64,000 bases of DNA, from contig JAESUZ010000756.1 in the NCBI GenBank assembly GCA_017311185.1, forward strand, positions 2,956,501-3,020,500, in the 5' to 3' direction. This document shows, one piece after another, positions 1 to 10,976 of this stretch. The position numbers were made by a program, and so were the translations under genes. The notes below the pieces were generated by a model. That model searched no databases. It saw only the letters and a program-made list of their open reading frames with translations, and had not been told where the DNA came from. Source of the DNA: Proteles cristata cristata. Taxonomy: Eukaryota; Chordata; Mammalia; Carnivora; Hyaenidae. Position 1 is the stretch's first letter. Each line of letters opens with the position of its first letter.

Positions 1-225
1 CTGCACCAACTGCCAAATCTTACAAATCTATACAGAAGCTTTAACTGGGTTCAGTAATTTTTCAGTCTAAATGGTCTTGACAACATATTGCTTGAAAACG
101 GCTCCAACTATGGGAACAATGGGCAGGGTGTATTTTTCAAGGACAGAGGAGAGGGTGAGGGACCTCTGATTGCATGGGTCTAGCTCATGGGTCAACTGGC
201 AGTTATGTCCTCTTGAAAAACTTAT
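1..225 (-). repeat. Partial 3' LTR of the ERVL-type relic
   Basis: This segment aligns, with many substitutions, to about 4680-5170. Shared landmarks are the ACTGGGTTCAGT block (47-58 and 4974-4985) and an AGCT(C/T)ATGGG(T/C)CAAC block (182-196 and about 5120-5134). The element is antisense, so this is the downstream LTR, and it continues beyond the left edge. The inner boundary is uncertain by tens of bases; degenerate integrase C-terminal reading starts near 240. Confidence 0.5.
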
Positions 226-234
226 CCATCACTC

Positions 235-1150
235 CATTTCTCATGAAGGGATCTTATAATTGTACACACACCTTTCTTCAGTGTGCTCTGAGTGGATCGC
301 AAAGGGGTCCATTAGCATGAAAGTGGCTCATTTGGTGGCTATCTGGCCATCCTGCTGGGCTCTTCCATTGAAAATTCTGGTGTGATGCATGTTGGTGTTC
401 TCAGCAGCATAGCCCATTGAGTCAAGCTGTCTCCCTAGACTTCCATACATTATGTTGGATCTCAACAGGCATCTCCAGTCTGGCATGTGCTGAACAGGCC
501 CTACTGCTGATCATTCAAATGTATTAAAGTCTAGGATTGTACCTCAGTCCAGTTGGCCAAGGTGGTTTTGCCTGTTAATAATTTAATCTGCTGCTTTCAT
601 ATTCCGTTATTCCTCTCTAGGCACCTAGCTGCTTATGGGTTATAAAGGAGGAGACCTCCATTCAATGTCATGTTCTTTTGCTCAGTCTTTCATTCACATC
701 ATGACCTTTGAAATGAGGTCTACAATTACTATCTGTTCAACAAAGGTATCTGTACGTGGTATTCACCTTCCTGACCCCCTAATTGTGTCAGCTCAGTTTG
801 TACAGGAAAGGGACAAAGGAAAGCTTGTATTAAGTCAGACTTAATGTCCACACAAACCATATTTAGAACTCTCACTGGGAAACAGGGCACAAATATAATC
901 AACTTGCCAATTTCTCATTGGTTAGGAACTCCAATGGATGGTCCATGACTCCTTTGGCAGTTGCCTTGGGTGTTGTTTGGAATGGATAGGACATGCTGTT
1001 ACTGCATTAATTCTGTATTTTAAGATCAACCCAGCATTCTTGGCAATAAGCCATCCCATCCGGGTATAATGGTGGCTACTCTTTTTATGCAGCCAATCTG
1101 TGGTATCTACTGAACAGTCAGTTGCCATCACTTCTACCTGAGCTAGGACA
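235..1150 (-). pseudogene. Retroviral integrase relic (pol C-terminal part)
   Basis: On the minus strand, 1131-922 encodes an HHCC zinc-finger remnant. It has a Trp-Leu-His start, a His-His-Tyr stretch and a C-x2-H pair where the family has C-x2-C, so one ligand is mutated. Further down, 680-560 keeps the late-core YNP...LERN region followed by a Gln/Lys-rich helix, which corresponds to the family's GLIER block. It is interrupted by stops, for example right after the YNP. The rest to about 240 is a decayed C-terminal region. An active integrase joins proviral DNA to the host chromosome; this copy cannot. Confidence 0.65.
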
Positions 1151-1254
1151 TTGCTAGGGGGTGTCGGTGCCTTATGAGCTGGGGTATGGAAGGCAGTGAG
1201 GACTGCCTCAGGTTCTTACAGCTAAACCCAACTGTCTTTCTACATACCCTGACT

Positions 1255-1629
1255 TCACAATGGCTTATTCATGATCATCCACCCCACAGCTTTCCATTGT
1301 CCAAGACGTAGGTTTAATCCCTTTAGAACAGCCCAAATGTCCATGCAAAGGGGTAATGGCTGGGGCTCATGAGTGATCACCAGAAAAACTGCCCTAAGCT
1401 TTGTCCACTGGCCACTGTGGTTTATTCCTATCCATTCAGATGGTATCAGTGTTGCTGAATAGAAACTGTGATCAGTGAGGGCAGGTTGTCCCTGACTAGA
1501 CCCATCTGGATACCAGGCATGGCCTGGGATGTTCTTTGCTCCCTCTCTCCAGGGTACAGGGGCCACCACAGAAATAGGGGTGGGGAATGTAGAAGGTGTA
1601 TATAGTCTACAGGGGCTAGTAGCACCCAC
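1255..1629 (-). pseudogene. Retroviral RNase H relic
   Basis: This is an open stretch of 124 codons on the minus strand. At residues 39-45 it reads WYPDGSS, keeping the first catalytic Asp (codon near 1504-1506). Around residues 75-80 it reads QWTKLRAV, where the family has a catalytic Glu; here the position is Lys. Near residue 95 it keeps an Asp in CMDIWAVLKGL. A Trp-rich tail (GQWKAVGWMIMNKPL) matches the ERVL-style end of the domain. The frame survives by chance; the upstream reverse transcriptase and downstream integrase lie in other frames. Confidence 0.8.
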
Positions 1630-1639
1630 ATTTCTGGAG

Positions 1640-2720
1640 ACAGTGGGTTGGCAGACAGGATCATCCTCTGAGGCAAACAGACCTGCTGTTTAGTCTAAGT
1701 GGGAGTTTGAGTGATGGCAAAGGCTGGTTGCTGCACCATATTCTCAACTTACCCCTTGATAGGTAGGGAAGTTCTTACAACAATAAAGTCTCTTTTTGTG
1801 GGAAGCTCTACGTGGAGGAGCACTGTGTATACTGCCAGAGCTGTTGCTCTATGGGGTGTATTGAATTTCTGCTCTCTTTCTGGAGCTGAGACCTGAATCG
1901 TAGGGGAACTCTGCTCTCCCATTGTTTCTGCCACAGAGCCCAGCTCATACCTTCCAGAGTCATAGATGCATCTAACTCAAATGATAATCCTATTTGGGAA
2001 ATGTCTAGAACTTCAATCTTCCCCATTACTATTTTACCCTTCTCAAAGACAGCTGGCTGCTCTGATCCCCAGTCTCACATGAGCCCTTTCTTTACCAGGT
2101 GCTATAAGGAACAAAAGTGCTACGTCAGGTGGGGTGTAAAGGTCCTCCAACCCCCCAAATCCCTACAAAGGCTTACACCTCTTTCATACTCTTTATGGTT
2201 GAATAGCCTTGCACCCTTTCTATCATAGCTTCTGAGACAATGAGCAGCTAGCCCAACAATGTGGCTGATAAAACCTTTACTACTGTGCCTCGGTCTTAAC
2301 TTTTCTATGGGTTCGCTGCCTGTCCACCCCCTTGCAGAGGATCCCAGCAAAATCTGCAGTGTCCTGCCTTCACATGAACAAGGCTTCACATGTTCAAATT
2401 GTATCAATGTAATGGGACTGTTTTACTGATATAGAGACGGAGATTAGGCTACCATTACACTACATATTGTGGGACTGTGCTGGTGGCTTTGGGGAAGCAT
2501 TTGAAAGGTCCATTGTGGCTCTTCCCATGTGAAGGCAAAGTGATCTTGTGACCCAGCAGCCAGGAGGTATGCTGGAAAAGGCCTTTGTTAAGTCCCACAT
2601 AGCATGGAGCAATCCTAGGACCCATACAGGGATTCCTAGGAGTCACAGGGATGGTAGACTTAATGGTTCCCATTAGCACTGGTTTGATTACCTTAGCCTA
2701 GAAGCAGAATTCACTGATAG
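1640..2720 (-). pseudogene. Retroviral reverse transcriptase relic
   Basis: The minus-strand text between protease and RNase H shows reverse-transcriptase landmarks. Near 2455-2530 there is a degenerate block before the active site (FKCFPKATSTVPQ). At 2397-2414 the catalytic box reads HYIDTI, so the second Asp of the family's YxDD is now Thr (codon 2400-2402). The reading frame changes several times, and stops occur just before the catalytic box. The domain would copy retroviral RNA into DNA; this one is inactive. Confidence 0.65.
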
Positions 2721-2735
2721 ACGCTTGCCAAGTTT

Positions 2736-2990
2736 GGGGTGCCTGGGTGGCTCAGTAGGATAAGCATCAGGCTCTTGATTTTGGCTCAGATCATGATCTC
2801 CCAGTTCATGAGATCAAGCCCCATGTTGGGCTCTGCACTGACAGCATGGAATCTGCTTGGGATTTTCTCTCTCCCTCTTTCTCTGCCCCTCGCCCCCTCT
2901 CAAACTAAATAAATAAACCTTAAAAGGCAACAGATTTATACGATCTGAAGAGAAACCAGAGTATAAATGAATAAACCTTAAAAAAAAGAA
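2736..2990 (+). mobile_element. Felid tRNA-Lys SINE with extra 3' segment
   Basis: The SINE head GGGGTGCCTGGGTGGCTCAG starts at 2736 and a TAAATAAATAAA tail is reached near 2920. About 60 bp of non-SINE sequence follows, ending in a second ATAAACCTTAAAAAAAA tail. The duplication GCTTGCCAAGTTT (2723-2735) / GTTTGCCATGTTT (2991-3003) brackets both parts. The extra sequence therefore came in with the SINE, which looks like a 3' transduction. The SINE sits in the ERVL pol relic. Confidence 0.8.
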
Positions 2991-3059
2991 GTTTGCCATG
3001 TTTGACATTGTAGAATATTAATGCCCAATATGTTCTCTGGTATCTGAGAGATAAAAACC

Positions 3060-3240
3060 GTATCTTCTCCAGATGGGTGTCCAATTTTCAGTTGTCAAAG
3101 GGAATTCCTGACCATAACTGTTTGATCCCCATCACCATTGATGGAACTGAGGAGACTGGCCAGTTTCTGACAGTTACCATGTACTAGAGTACCTTTGGCT
3201 TCAGCATCAATCAAAGCTGTCATCTTTTGTTTATTTTGGG
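3060..3240 (-). pseudogene. Retroviral protease relic
   Basis: A minus-strand frame from about 3235 to 3120 reads MTALIDAEAKGTLVHGN. That is the hydrophobic lead-in to an aspartic-protease active site, with the expected Asp-Thr-Gly changed to Asp-Ala-Glu (codons 3200-3208). It lies upstream of reverse transcriptase in element order, as expected. A SINE (2736-2990) now separates it from the reverse transcriptase relic. Confidence 0.55.
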
Positions 3241-4450
3241 GGAGCCAGTGAATAGTGAGCTAAACACGGGGACTGGGTCATCTCCAATAGTCTCCACCTG
3301 CATCCAAACCCACTGCATCCACTCTGGATAAGACTATATCCCTGAGGCATCTGCTGGAGAAGGTGAGGCATTAGGAATGGTAGGGAGACGGGGCAGGTCT
3401 GAACTAGTGTTAAGATTTTAAGACTTTCCACAGGCTGGCCAATCCAGTGTTGAGTTGCTGGTCTATTTTGTTCAGGAGGGGTTCTGGCAGCAAAAAGGTC
3501 AAACCACATTTGCTTTTTGATTACCTTTACAGCCAACTGGGAGAGTCTTTTGGCTTTCGGAGACAAGACTCTTTCCTCTCTGTCTCAGGTCTCTCCCACC
3601 TCTTCCCCAGATTCGTCAGTTTCCCCAAGATCAGCAACAGATCAGCATCATGAATGTCTTGCCACATGATTGAGCTCAGCATGGATATCAGTGCTCCATA
3701 CCAGGGGCTGCGGGCAGCTAGGGTATCTTAGCTTTCCTTCCTGCAGTATGAAAGTGGCCTGACCAAGGCCTTCAGGGCAGGGGCGCAGATCATCTCATTC
3801 ACTACCCCTCAAGAGTCTGTTGTGTCTCCTCTATAGATTTACAAGATCCTCCCACTCAGCGAGGTCCTCCTTCTTGGGTCAAGCCTCCCTTCGGACTAGG
3901 ATAATCCAATCTATAAGGGACTACCTTGAACTTCCTGAATGCCATGCAGGGGCTGTTGGAGGGCAGGGTGTGTGGTGACAGTCTTCATTTTCTGTGCCTT
4001 CTGCCCCAAGAAATTATATCTCCCCATGTTTCCCATAGCCATACTAACCTGCCTAGGTACTTTTCCTGGACTTTTGGTAGAGCTTGGGAGCCATATCAAT
4101 TAGGTCAGGGGGAGTATATTCCCTCATCATGAACATTTCTTGGACTAGGGACTGCGCCTCTGGCTGGCATTTCTATTGTACTTTTGATTTCCTTTGTATT
4201 AGGGGTTACACAGCCTGGGGTATTTCATCCACTTCATGGTCATTCACCGCACCAGATGAGTGGACACCTGCATGTCCTTCTCTACCTTTAGCTCTTCTTC
4301 CACCTTTCAAACTCAAGTTTCAGCCTTCAGTTGGGTATCGGTGGACAGCCAAATTCCACACTGAGTAGGCAGGTCTCCCCTCCTCTGCTGAAGTGCTCTC
4401 TGCTCAATTCCTCAAATAAAGTAGCTGTTGTTCTCCCATGGCGGTCCTCA
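3240..4450 (-). pseudogene. Presumed gag region of the ERVL-type relic
   Basis: Position alone supports this: it lies between the upstream LTR and the protease relic on the minus strand. Open stretches of 111 codons (3566-3231) and 62 codons (4099-3911) exist, but I recognise no matrix or capsid signature and no intact CCHC knuckle. Gag evolves fast and this copy is old, so the absence of motifs is not informative. Confidence 0.4.
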
Positions 4451-4499
4451 AGCATCTAACATATGGGCTCATCATATCTCTCATAGCAGGCTCACCAAC

Positions 4500-5180
4500 C
4501 ACTGGTTCACAAACTAGGAAACTACCGGGGTGAAATCTGAAACCGGCCCCCGTACACAGAGGGCAACGGGAGACCAAAGGAAAAGGCAGGTCACCCCAGA
4601 CTGGTAGAAGACAGGCTTAATAAGCAAAAGAACTTACATTTGAGGCTTGCCTTGGGCAGTAGTAGCAAGAGAAACAGATCTCTGCACCCATCTGACAAAC
4701 CTTATTTTGATTTCTTTTTTTAAATTTTAAGTGTTTGTTTGTTTGTTTGTTTTTGAGAGAGAAAGAGAGACAGAGAAGTGGAGGGGCAGAGAGAGAGGGA
4801 AACACAGAATCTGAGGCAGACTCTGGGCTCTGAGCTGTCAGCACAGAGCCCGATGTGGGGCTCGAACACACGGACCAGGAGATTGTGACCTGAGCCGAAG
4901 TTGGACACTTAACCAACTAAACCACCCAGGCGCCCTGCCTGATAAATCTTTAAAGTTTATATAGAGGCCTTTACTGGGTTCAGTCATGTGTTTGGGCCAG
5001 AGAGTTTCAACACCTTGCTCTCTCAAGGCTGCCATCCTCGCTCTGACTATGACTACAGTAGGCAGAACATACATTCCAAGGTGTTGGGCAGTAAGAAGCC
5101 TCCAAACGCCCTTGCTCCAGCTTATGGGCCAACCAATAGTAACAGCCTCCTGATGATCTCCTCCAACAAGGAGAAGCAGT
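4500..5180 (-). repeat. Putative 5' LTR of the ERVL-type relic
   Basis: It matches the left-edge LTR from about 4680 onward and carries a SINE at 4711-4936. The right boundary is placed near 5170-5180, where similarity to the left copy runs out. The U5 side (left boundary on the plus strand) is uncertain because I could not identify a clean CA/PBS junction. Confidence 0.4.
4711..4936 (-). mobile_element. Felid SINE, antisense, in the 5' LTR
   Basis: It ends at 4936 with the complement of the SINE head (ACCACCCAGGCGCCC) and starts with the T-rich complement of the tail, including (GTTT)n. Possible diverged duplication: CTGACAAACCTT before it and CTGATAAATCTT after it. Confidence 0.85.
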
Positions 5181-5730
5181 ATTTTTTAAAACCAGCAGAA
5201 AATGAATTATCAGTTGATCCAGGAGAGTAGAGAAATAGGACTGTGTTCATAGAAGACAGTATAATGGAAAGGTGCTAGTGATGTTCTATTTTTATTTATT
5301 TCTCTGATCAAGAAATAAAGATAGGTATTACTTTTATAATTATGTGTTAAAATATAAACGTATGTGGGGGGTTTTTTCCGTTGAACTTGTGTGATATTAT
5401 ACCATAAAAGGAAAAACATAGTTAGAGACACAAAATTTATTTCTTGTTAGGATAAAGAGAGTATCACATGGGGGTGGGCAGGGAAGACCAGTAGTTTCAA
5501 AGGTATTCGAAATTTACACTTTTTAAGGTAATGTTGGTTATACATTCATTCAGTTTTATATTATTAATAATATATCACACACTTTTATATGCAGGAATTA
5601 CTTTATAATTGAAAAGCATTAAAGATTCTAAACTAGAAAAATAAAGTATACGGCACAGTCTCTGGTATGTAATAGCTGCTCAGAAATTATTAGCTGTTAT
5701 TATAAATTTTAAGTTAAAAATGCCGAGAAT
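5181..5730. other. AT-rich non-coding stretch
   Basis: There is no gene signal. Short stretches of AT-rich text surround a possible MIR 3' remnant near 5640-5715 (GGCACAGTCTCTGGTATGTAATAG...). Confidence 0.5.
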
Positions 5731-5738
5731 CTCTAAAT

Positions 5739-6070
5739 CAGGGGTCAGTGAACTGTGGCTTGCAGGCCCAGTCTGGCCCCCGACCTGGTCAGAATGGCCA
5801 TAAACTAAGAATGATTTTACCATTTAAAATGTCTGGGGAGAGGGGAACCAAAATAGTAATATGTTGCGACACATGAAAATTACCTGAAATTCACATAGCC
5901 AAGACTGTATGTAAAGTTTTATTGTAACAGAGGCACACACAGTTAATTGCATATTGTGTCTGTCTGCTTGCTCTAAAATGACAGTCTTATGCAGTTGTGA
6001 CAGAGACCATATGGGCCACAAAGCCTAAAATATTTACAACCTAACCTTTTACAGAAAGTTTGCCACTATG
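5739..6070. mobile_element. Non-autonomous hAT (Charlie-group) DNA transposon
   Basis: The left end reads CAGGGGTCAGTGAACTGTGG and the right end reads (in reverse) a decayed version of the same terminus, AAAGTTTGCCACTATG. The interior contains the typical GGCCCAGTCTGGCC, AAGTTTTATTGTAACA and GACAGAGACCATATGGGCC blocks of this MER-type family. An 8-bp target duplication, CTCTAAAT (5731-5738) / CTCTAAAC (6071-6078), fits the hAT superfamily. No transposase is encoded. I do not commit to a family number. Confidence 0.85.
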
Positions 6071-6078
6071 CTCTAAAC

Positions 6079-7390
6079 CGCATTTACCTTTCCTTTCTCA
6101 AGGCCACGACGCCCTCTGCATTCAGAAGCCTGATGTGGTGAGTGGCTGTCCCTTGACTTGGCTGCCTGAGGAAGATCCCATCTTAACTCTGGCAGTTTGT
6201 ATGGAGATGAACCATCTTCATCTGGAACGGCACTATGTTCTAAATACCCTGAGCCTCCATCGCTCTGTTCTGCAGCACTCTGTCTGAAGCTGTCACGAGA
6301 GCAAATGGGGAGCCAGGGGGCCCTTTCTGAGAGCTCACTAAACTCAGCTTTCTCCTGGGTGTGCTGCTTTGTGGAGATTAGGGCCAAACTGAGAAGGAAG
6401 GGAAAGTTCAGGGGCTTCTCGGTTTGAATTCCAACTCTGTGGTTCTTCAGATACGAAACCATAGGGAATGCATATTCATTTTTATGAGTTGGGGTTTCGC
6501 CTACAAAATGGGACTAATAACACCCACTTTGAAGGATTTTATGAGAGTTAGGGATAATGCACGCAAATATTCTGCAAATAGTAGACATTCAATTAATAGA
6601 AGCTATTAGTATTCATAATTGTCAATTCAGAAGGTTTCAGCCAGAGGAAAGGGAAAAATCCAAACTAGCCTCTGTGGTATTGGTGGATTTTAACTCCAAG
6701 TCCTTAAAGACCTCAAGTGCCAGGAAATGGCACAAGCGTGTAATTAATTAATTGAAGAAGACAGGGCTGAGAAGTCTCCACTCACCTTTTTATCATTCTA
6801 AGTGATTTACCAGCCTTGTATCCACTCTGGGCTGAATTCAGTTTTATAGGGACCCTCCCAAGGCACTTACACACCTCTCACTCGCATATCTCAGCTCACT
6901 TTATAATTCCAGGTGATCCTCATTGTACCTAGGGCACTAAGGTTAAGAGCCAAGGTCTCAGCAAGTTACCAAGAAAACCAAAAGGTCTCAGAAAAGACAT
7001 TTCTGCTGAAAGTGAATTCCTCAGAAGGCAGTTCACCTTTCGGCTAGTCAGGAAAAAAGGCATTCAATCAGAGGCATGCCCATGGAATTATCTATTTATT
7101 CACATTAGAATACTTGATAATGAGGATGAAACACGACATCTGAGAGCAAGAATGACTGTAATTAAGACTGAATTCAGTTTGCTTTCAATTTAAGTAGGTA
7201 TAAAATTATATTATTAATGTATCAAAACATGACATAATAAATTATCCCTTGTTGCTAATTCTTTGAGTTCTACCTTAGAAGTTCATTTAAAAGGATTAGA
7301 AGTAAGCAAGAAAATTATGTCAAATTATTTCAAACAAAGCAAGACACTATAGAGGAAAAGGGAAGGTCCTCAATCATTGGTAGGTGGTGG
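6079..7390. other. Non-coding; contains a MIR-like fossil
   Basis: No gene was recognised. 6425-6620 resembles the 3' part of a MIR SINE (CTACAAAATGGGACTAATAACACCCACTTTGAAGG... TAGACATTCAATTAATAG). The rest, to the duplication at 7396, is unassigned. Confidence 0.5.
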
Positions 7391-7395
7391 TAAGA

Positions 7396-7463
7396 AAGGA
7401 GGTAAATTTGCATACGCAGAAGAACTGGGAAGGAGGTAAATTTGCGTACACGGAAGAGCCCTG
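7396..7463. repeat. 34-bp tandem duplication
   Basis: AAGGAGGTAAATTTGCATAC... (7396-7429) is followed immediately by AAGGAGGTAAATTTGCGTAC... (7430-7463), with only a few mismatches. Confidence 0.85.
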
Positions 7464-7779
7464 CCCAGTGAACATGATTAAGAGTCTCCCATAGATCAAC
7501 GGTTGGCCTGTGGCTAGGATGTGCCCACTTGAGACCACTGGGAATGGAGGGCTAAGTCTCCCAATATATGCCTGAGAACTGAGTGGGGCATAAAGTCTGC
7601 AGGATGTTTCTACAACTGTTCTTTCTCTATGGAGCCTAGAAAAACACAGACTCCCTTTGAACCTCTACTCCTCATAGATCAAGGAAGGGCTGATGGCCTT
7701 TCCAGAACCCTCCCAAGTCTGTATTGAGAAATGATGGTTCGAACAGTAACAGCAATCCTCACAGTTAGCACTTCTCAGG

Positions 7780-8010
7780 TGATCACACCATGCGAGGATG
7801 CATGCTAGGTACTTTAAAGTTTATATTTAATCTTCAAAACTCATCCATCTCATTGAATCTCCAAAGCAGCCTTACCAGGTCCTACAAGTGTTTCTGCTTA
7901 TCCATGAGGTGACTGAGGCTAAGTAAGGTGAAGTTCCCCAAGGTCACACAACCAGCACGTGACTTTCATTTCAAACTCTGCTCCAGAATCAAGGCTCTGT
8001 GCCTCCACCC
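7780..8010 (+). repeat. MIR SINE fossil
   Basis: It contains the MIR core and 3' part: GTGACTGAGGCTAAGTAAGG, AAGGTCACACAACCAGCA and an upstream TTAATCTTCAAAACTCAT. Diverged but clear. Confidence 0.85.
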
Positions 8011-9284
8011 TACCCACGCTTGCACTTTCTGTCAGGTTCTCCTCGTTTGCCTCCCTGATCCTTATTTACCCTCATGCTTATCATACACGATGTTTTTTCT
8101 CTCGATAAACGCATCTTCCTGAAACACATAGATTTCTTCGCTGTATGGTGTGTTCTATCTCTGTTTGCTCTGTACCTGTACGCATCTGTGGCAACAGCTA
8201 TTTATTTCTGAGTTTTCAGAGAGCATAGACTGTGTTTAAGGAACATGCCCTGTATACCGTGCAGCACGGCATCATACACCGAGACACACATTTTCTGACC
8301 AAAAAGGTGTGCCTGCACTGTTGACTGCTCCACCCCACTTCGCAGGGAGAAGAAAAGAAGGAAAAAGAGTCTGCATTTGATACCAGTGACACAGAGGGCC
8401 TATTTCCTCACTGTGATGTTTCTCTGAGCAAGTCAGAGAATTGGCTGTGTCATAAATAGATGGCTTTTAACTCATTGTCCCAAAAGACCTCACCAAGGCT
8501 CCAGAGCAGTCCAGACATAAAACTGAGTTCCAGTTTCACCGCTAAGCCTGAGTGCGTGCATTACTTAGCCCACCCAGGCCTTGACAGTCTTATCTGTAAA
8601 CGAAGTCAGGTCAGAGATTTCATGCTTTGTGGTCTTGGCTTGGTCAGGACCTCATGGACCACTCTTGCTGACCAGGCACACTTCATCTCCACGTGGCACT
8701 GAAGACTCCTTTGGTCCCTGGCCACCTTTCTCATTTTGCCTTGGACTTAGGCTAAACACCCTGCAATGAAAAGGTGATGGAGACATCACGCCCCAAGGCT
8801 CTGATTTTGGCCTCATCTTCTTATCTTGAAGACCATCCAGAGAGCCATGGATCCCTTCCACAGAGGCCTAGAAAGGCTAACTCGTGTCTTCTTTCTACCT
8901 GAATGTGTTGCATTTCCATTTATATTCTACTGATGGCCACTGTTGGAAGGAGATGATGAACCGTGGTCTCCTCCTTAGACTCCACAGAAGGACAGGACAT
9001 TTACTCTCACATCTTCAGCTCTTTGCTCATTCCAGGATTCTCCCTATAGTAGAGATACAAATTTTGACACCCACATTGCAACACATTTGTCTCTCCTGCC
9101 TATCACATGCCCTCTGGGAACTGGAAGGGCTTTATTTTCTCCCCTTTCTGATGGAGCCGACTTCCCCTAATCATACCTTCCTCCTTAAGAGGCAGCCCTC
9201 TCCTCCCCATTCTCAAGGATCCTAATGGTGGAATGGCTGTAGGGGAACATGGCTTGTAATTGCACAGGTGAAGAGGTTGAAATT
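8011..9284. other. Non-coding; weak MIR-like segment
   Basis: No gene was recognised. 8520-8640 (GAGTTCCAGTTTCACCGC... TTATCTGTAAACGAAG) resembles the middle of MIR. A 113-codon open stretch at 8884-9225 has no recognisable feature. Confidence 0.4.
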
Positions 9285-9430
9285 ATTTATGATTTAATAT
9301 TTTCAAAATGATTCTCATTGTACACTGCTTCACTTAGTAGTTATGGCAACCCAGTGAGATAAGCATTATCATCCCCACTTCATGAAGAAACTAAGGTCCA
9401 GAAAGACTTAATTCTCTTGACTGGATCACC
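9285..9430 (+). repeat. MIR SINE fossil
   Basis: Reads CAACCCAGTGAGATAAGCAT...CCCCACTTCATGAAGAAACT, the MIR 3' half. Confidence 0.7.
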
Positions 9431-10735
9431 CCATACCTGATCTCAGCTTTATCTGACTACAAAGGCTTTGCTTTGCCCATACACAACCCACCTCATGCCA
9501 CTGAAGATATTCAAACAGAGCCCAAACACCCCCTTAATGTGTCCTTTACTCAGGTAAATAAACCATTAAGAATTTGGATTCCATGAACTCTGAGGTTTCT
9601 CTAGGGCAAAATTGTCAATAATCCTCTATTTCTGCTTCTCTGTGACATGAGTTTACAGATTCTAGTTGTTTTTTTTTTTCCTTTCCTAACTTCTCTCCAA
9701 AGAATGTCTGAAAAGCCCCAAATAAGTGAATTGGGTCCCCTGTAGAGCCCTCTGAAGGGCCCTGCAATCGCGTCACACCAGCCACAGAATAATCCTGAGA
9801 AGAGGTTTTCTCTATAACTCACTCCATGCATAGAAGCTTGAGCTGCACAAGAGATACATAATTTATACAGGCAATTACACATCAATTGGTTATTAAAAGT
9901 GCCCTCATTGAGATGTACTGTATTGAGGACACGGAGATAAATCTGGTTCCCCAGGTAACCAGCTGTAGCTCACAGACAGAAGGCAAATTTTCTGATTTGG
10001 GATTGGCGTAACTTCTCTTGACCCTGCTATTCTTCTTTCCCCCAGTGCTGTGTTCTGCAGGCGTGGGAGGAAAAGGCAGGAAGCACAGAGAGAAAGCCTG
10101 GGTATGAAAACAGTCCAGTGCTTTTCTGGGAGTCCTTCCCTCCTGAGAAAAATAATTATTTTCCTAATTAATTAAACATTCACCCAAGAATTCATTCAGT
10201 CATCAATCCATCCATTTAAATAATAAGTATTGGTGCTAAAGACCGTGCCAGACGCTGGAGGAGGCATCAGAATGAACATGGCGCTGTCCCTCCCTTTGAA
10301 GAGCTGCTTGTTTCATGAGGAAAAACACGGGCAAACAAATCATTTCAAACATTGTGATAAGTGCCGACATGGAGAGAAATGCCAATGCAAAATGTGGGGT
10401 GGGGAGCCACTTGGTCTCTTCAGGGGAGCTGGGAACCACTTCACATAGGAGACTGGAGATGAGCAGAGCCCTGAGAATAATAAATAAGAGGTCACCAGAG
10501 AGGTGGTGGAAAGACAGTCTAGAAAGGGTGACAAAGATATGCAGGAGTTCATCTAATTAGGGATACAAGCTATAGCAGCTTTACCTGGAGAAAGCCTTAC
10601 TCAACACTCTGAGGCATGTACACCTTGGGCCCACCTCTCCAATAAGTGGATAACAGTTGGTGAGGCCATTGTTCATGGATGGGATTGGCTGCACCAAAAC
10701 CTCTGAGACATACTGTCATTGTTGCTGTTGCCTTG
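9431..10735. other. Non-coding; old dispersed repeat at 10165-10550
   Basis: 9431-10160 holds nothing I can assign. From about 10165 the text (TTCATTCAGTCATCAATCCA, CGTGCCAGACGCTGG, CAGAATGAACATGGCG...) follows a widespread old mammalian repeat that begins with a TTCATTCA/TATTTATTGAG-like motif. The same type recurs near 12290, 22000, 34490, 40130, 56610 and 61255. I leave the family unassigned. Confidence 0.4.
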
Positions 10736-10750
10736 TGGTTGTTTCATTTA

Positions 10751-10961
10751 TTTATTATTTTTTTACTTTTATTTATTTCTAGGAGAGAGAGAGAGACAAC
10801 TTGAGCAAGGGAGGGTCAGAGAGAGAGGGAGATACAGACTCTGAAATAGGCTCCAGGCTCTGAACTGGCAGTCAGCACAGAGCCCGACCCGGGGCTCGAA
10901 CCCACGAACCGCGAGATCATGACCTAAGTGAAAGTCGGAAGCTTAACCGACTAAGCCCCAA
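10751..10961 (-). mobile_element. Felid SINE, antisense, head shortened
   Basis: Perfect 15-bp target duplication TGGTTGTTTCATTTA at 10736-10750 and 10962-10976. The head (right side) stops after CTAAGCC, so about a dozen 5' bases are missing. The B-box complement GGGGCTCGAACCCACGAACC is intact. Confidence 0.9.
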
Positions 10962-10976
10962 TGGTTGTTTCATTTA

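Larger units (their letters stand above)
1..5180 (-). mobile_element. ERVL-type endogenous retrovirus relic, antisense, env-less
   Basis: On the minus strand the parts run in retroviral order: LTR (right), gag-like region, protease, reverse transcriptase, RNase H, integrase, LTR (left). The two ends resemble each other: text near 1-200 (CTGCACC..., ACTGGGTTCAGT, AGCTCATGGGTCAAC) recurs near 4681-5150. This supports an LTR pair, with the 3' LTR truncated by the window edge. Integrase ends close to the left LTR, leaving no room for env, as expected of class III ERVL elements. Every frame is broken by stops and shifts, and two SINEs sit inside (2736-2990 and 4711-4936). It is a dead fossil. The ERVL assignment rests on the style of the RNase H/integrase text and the lack of env. 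I did not find a convincing primer-binding site or a dUTPase. Confidence 0.75.

Noticed and set aside
8884..9225. 113-codon plus-strand open frame
   Set aside because: No known motif and low-complexity Leu/Ser/His content; not supportable as a gene.
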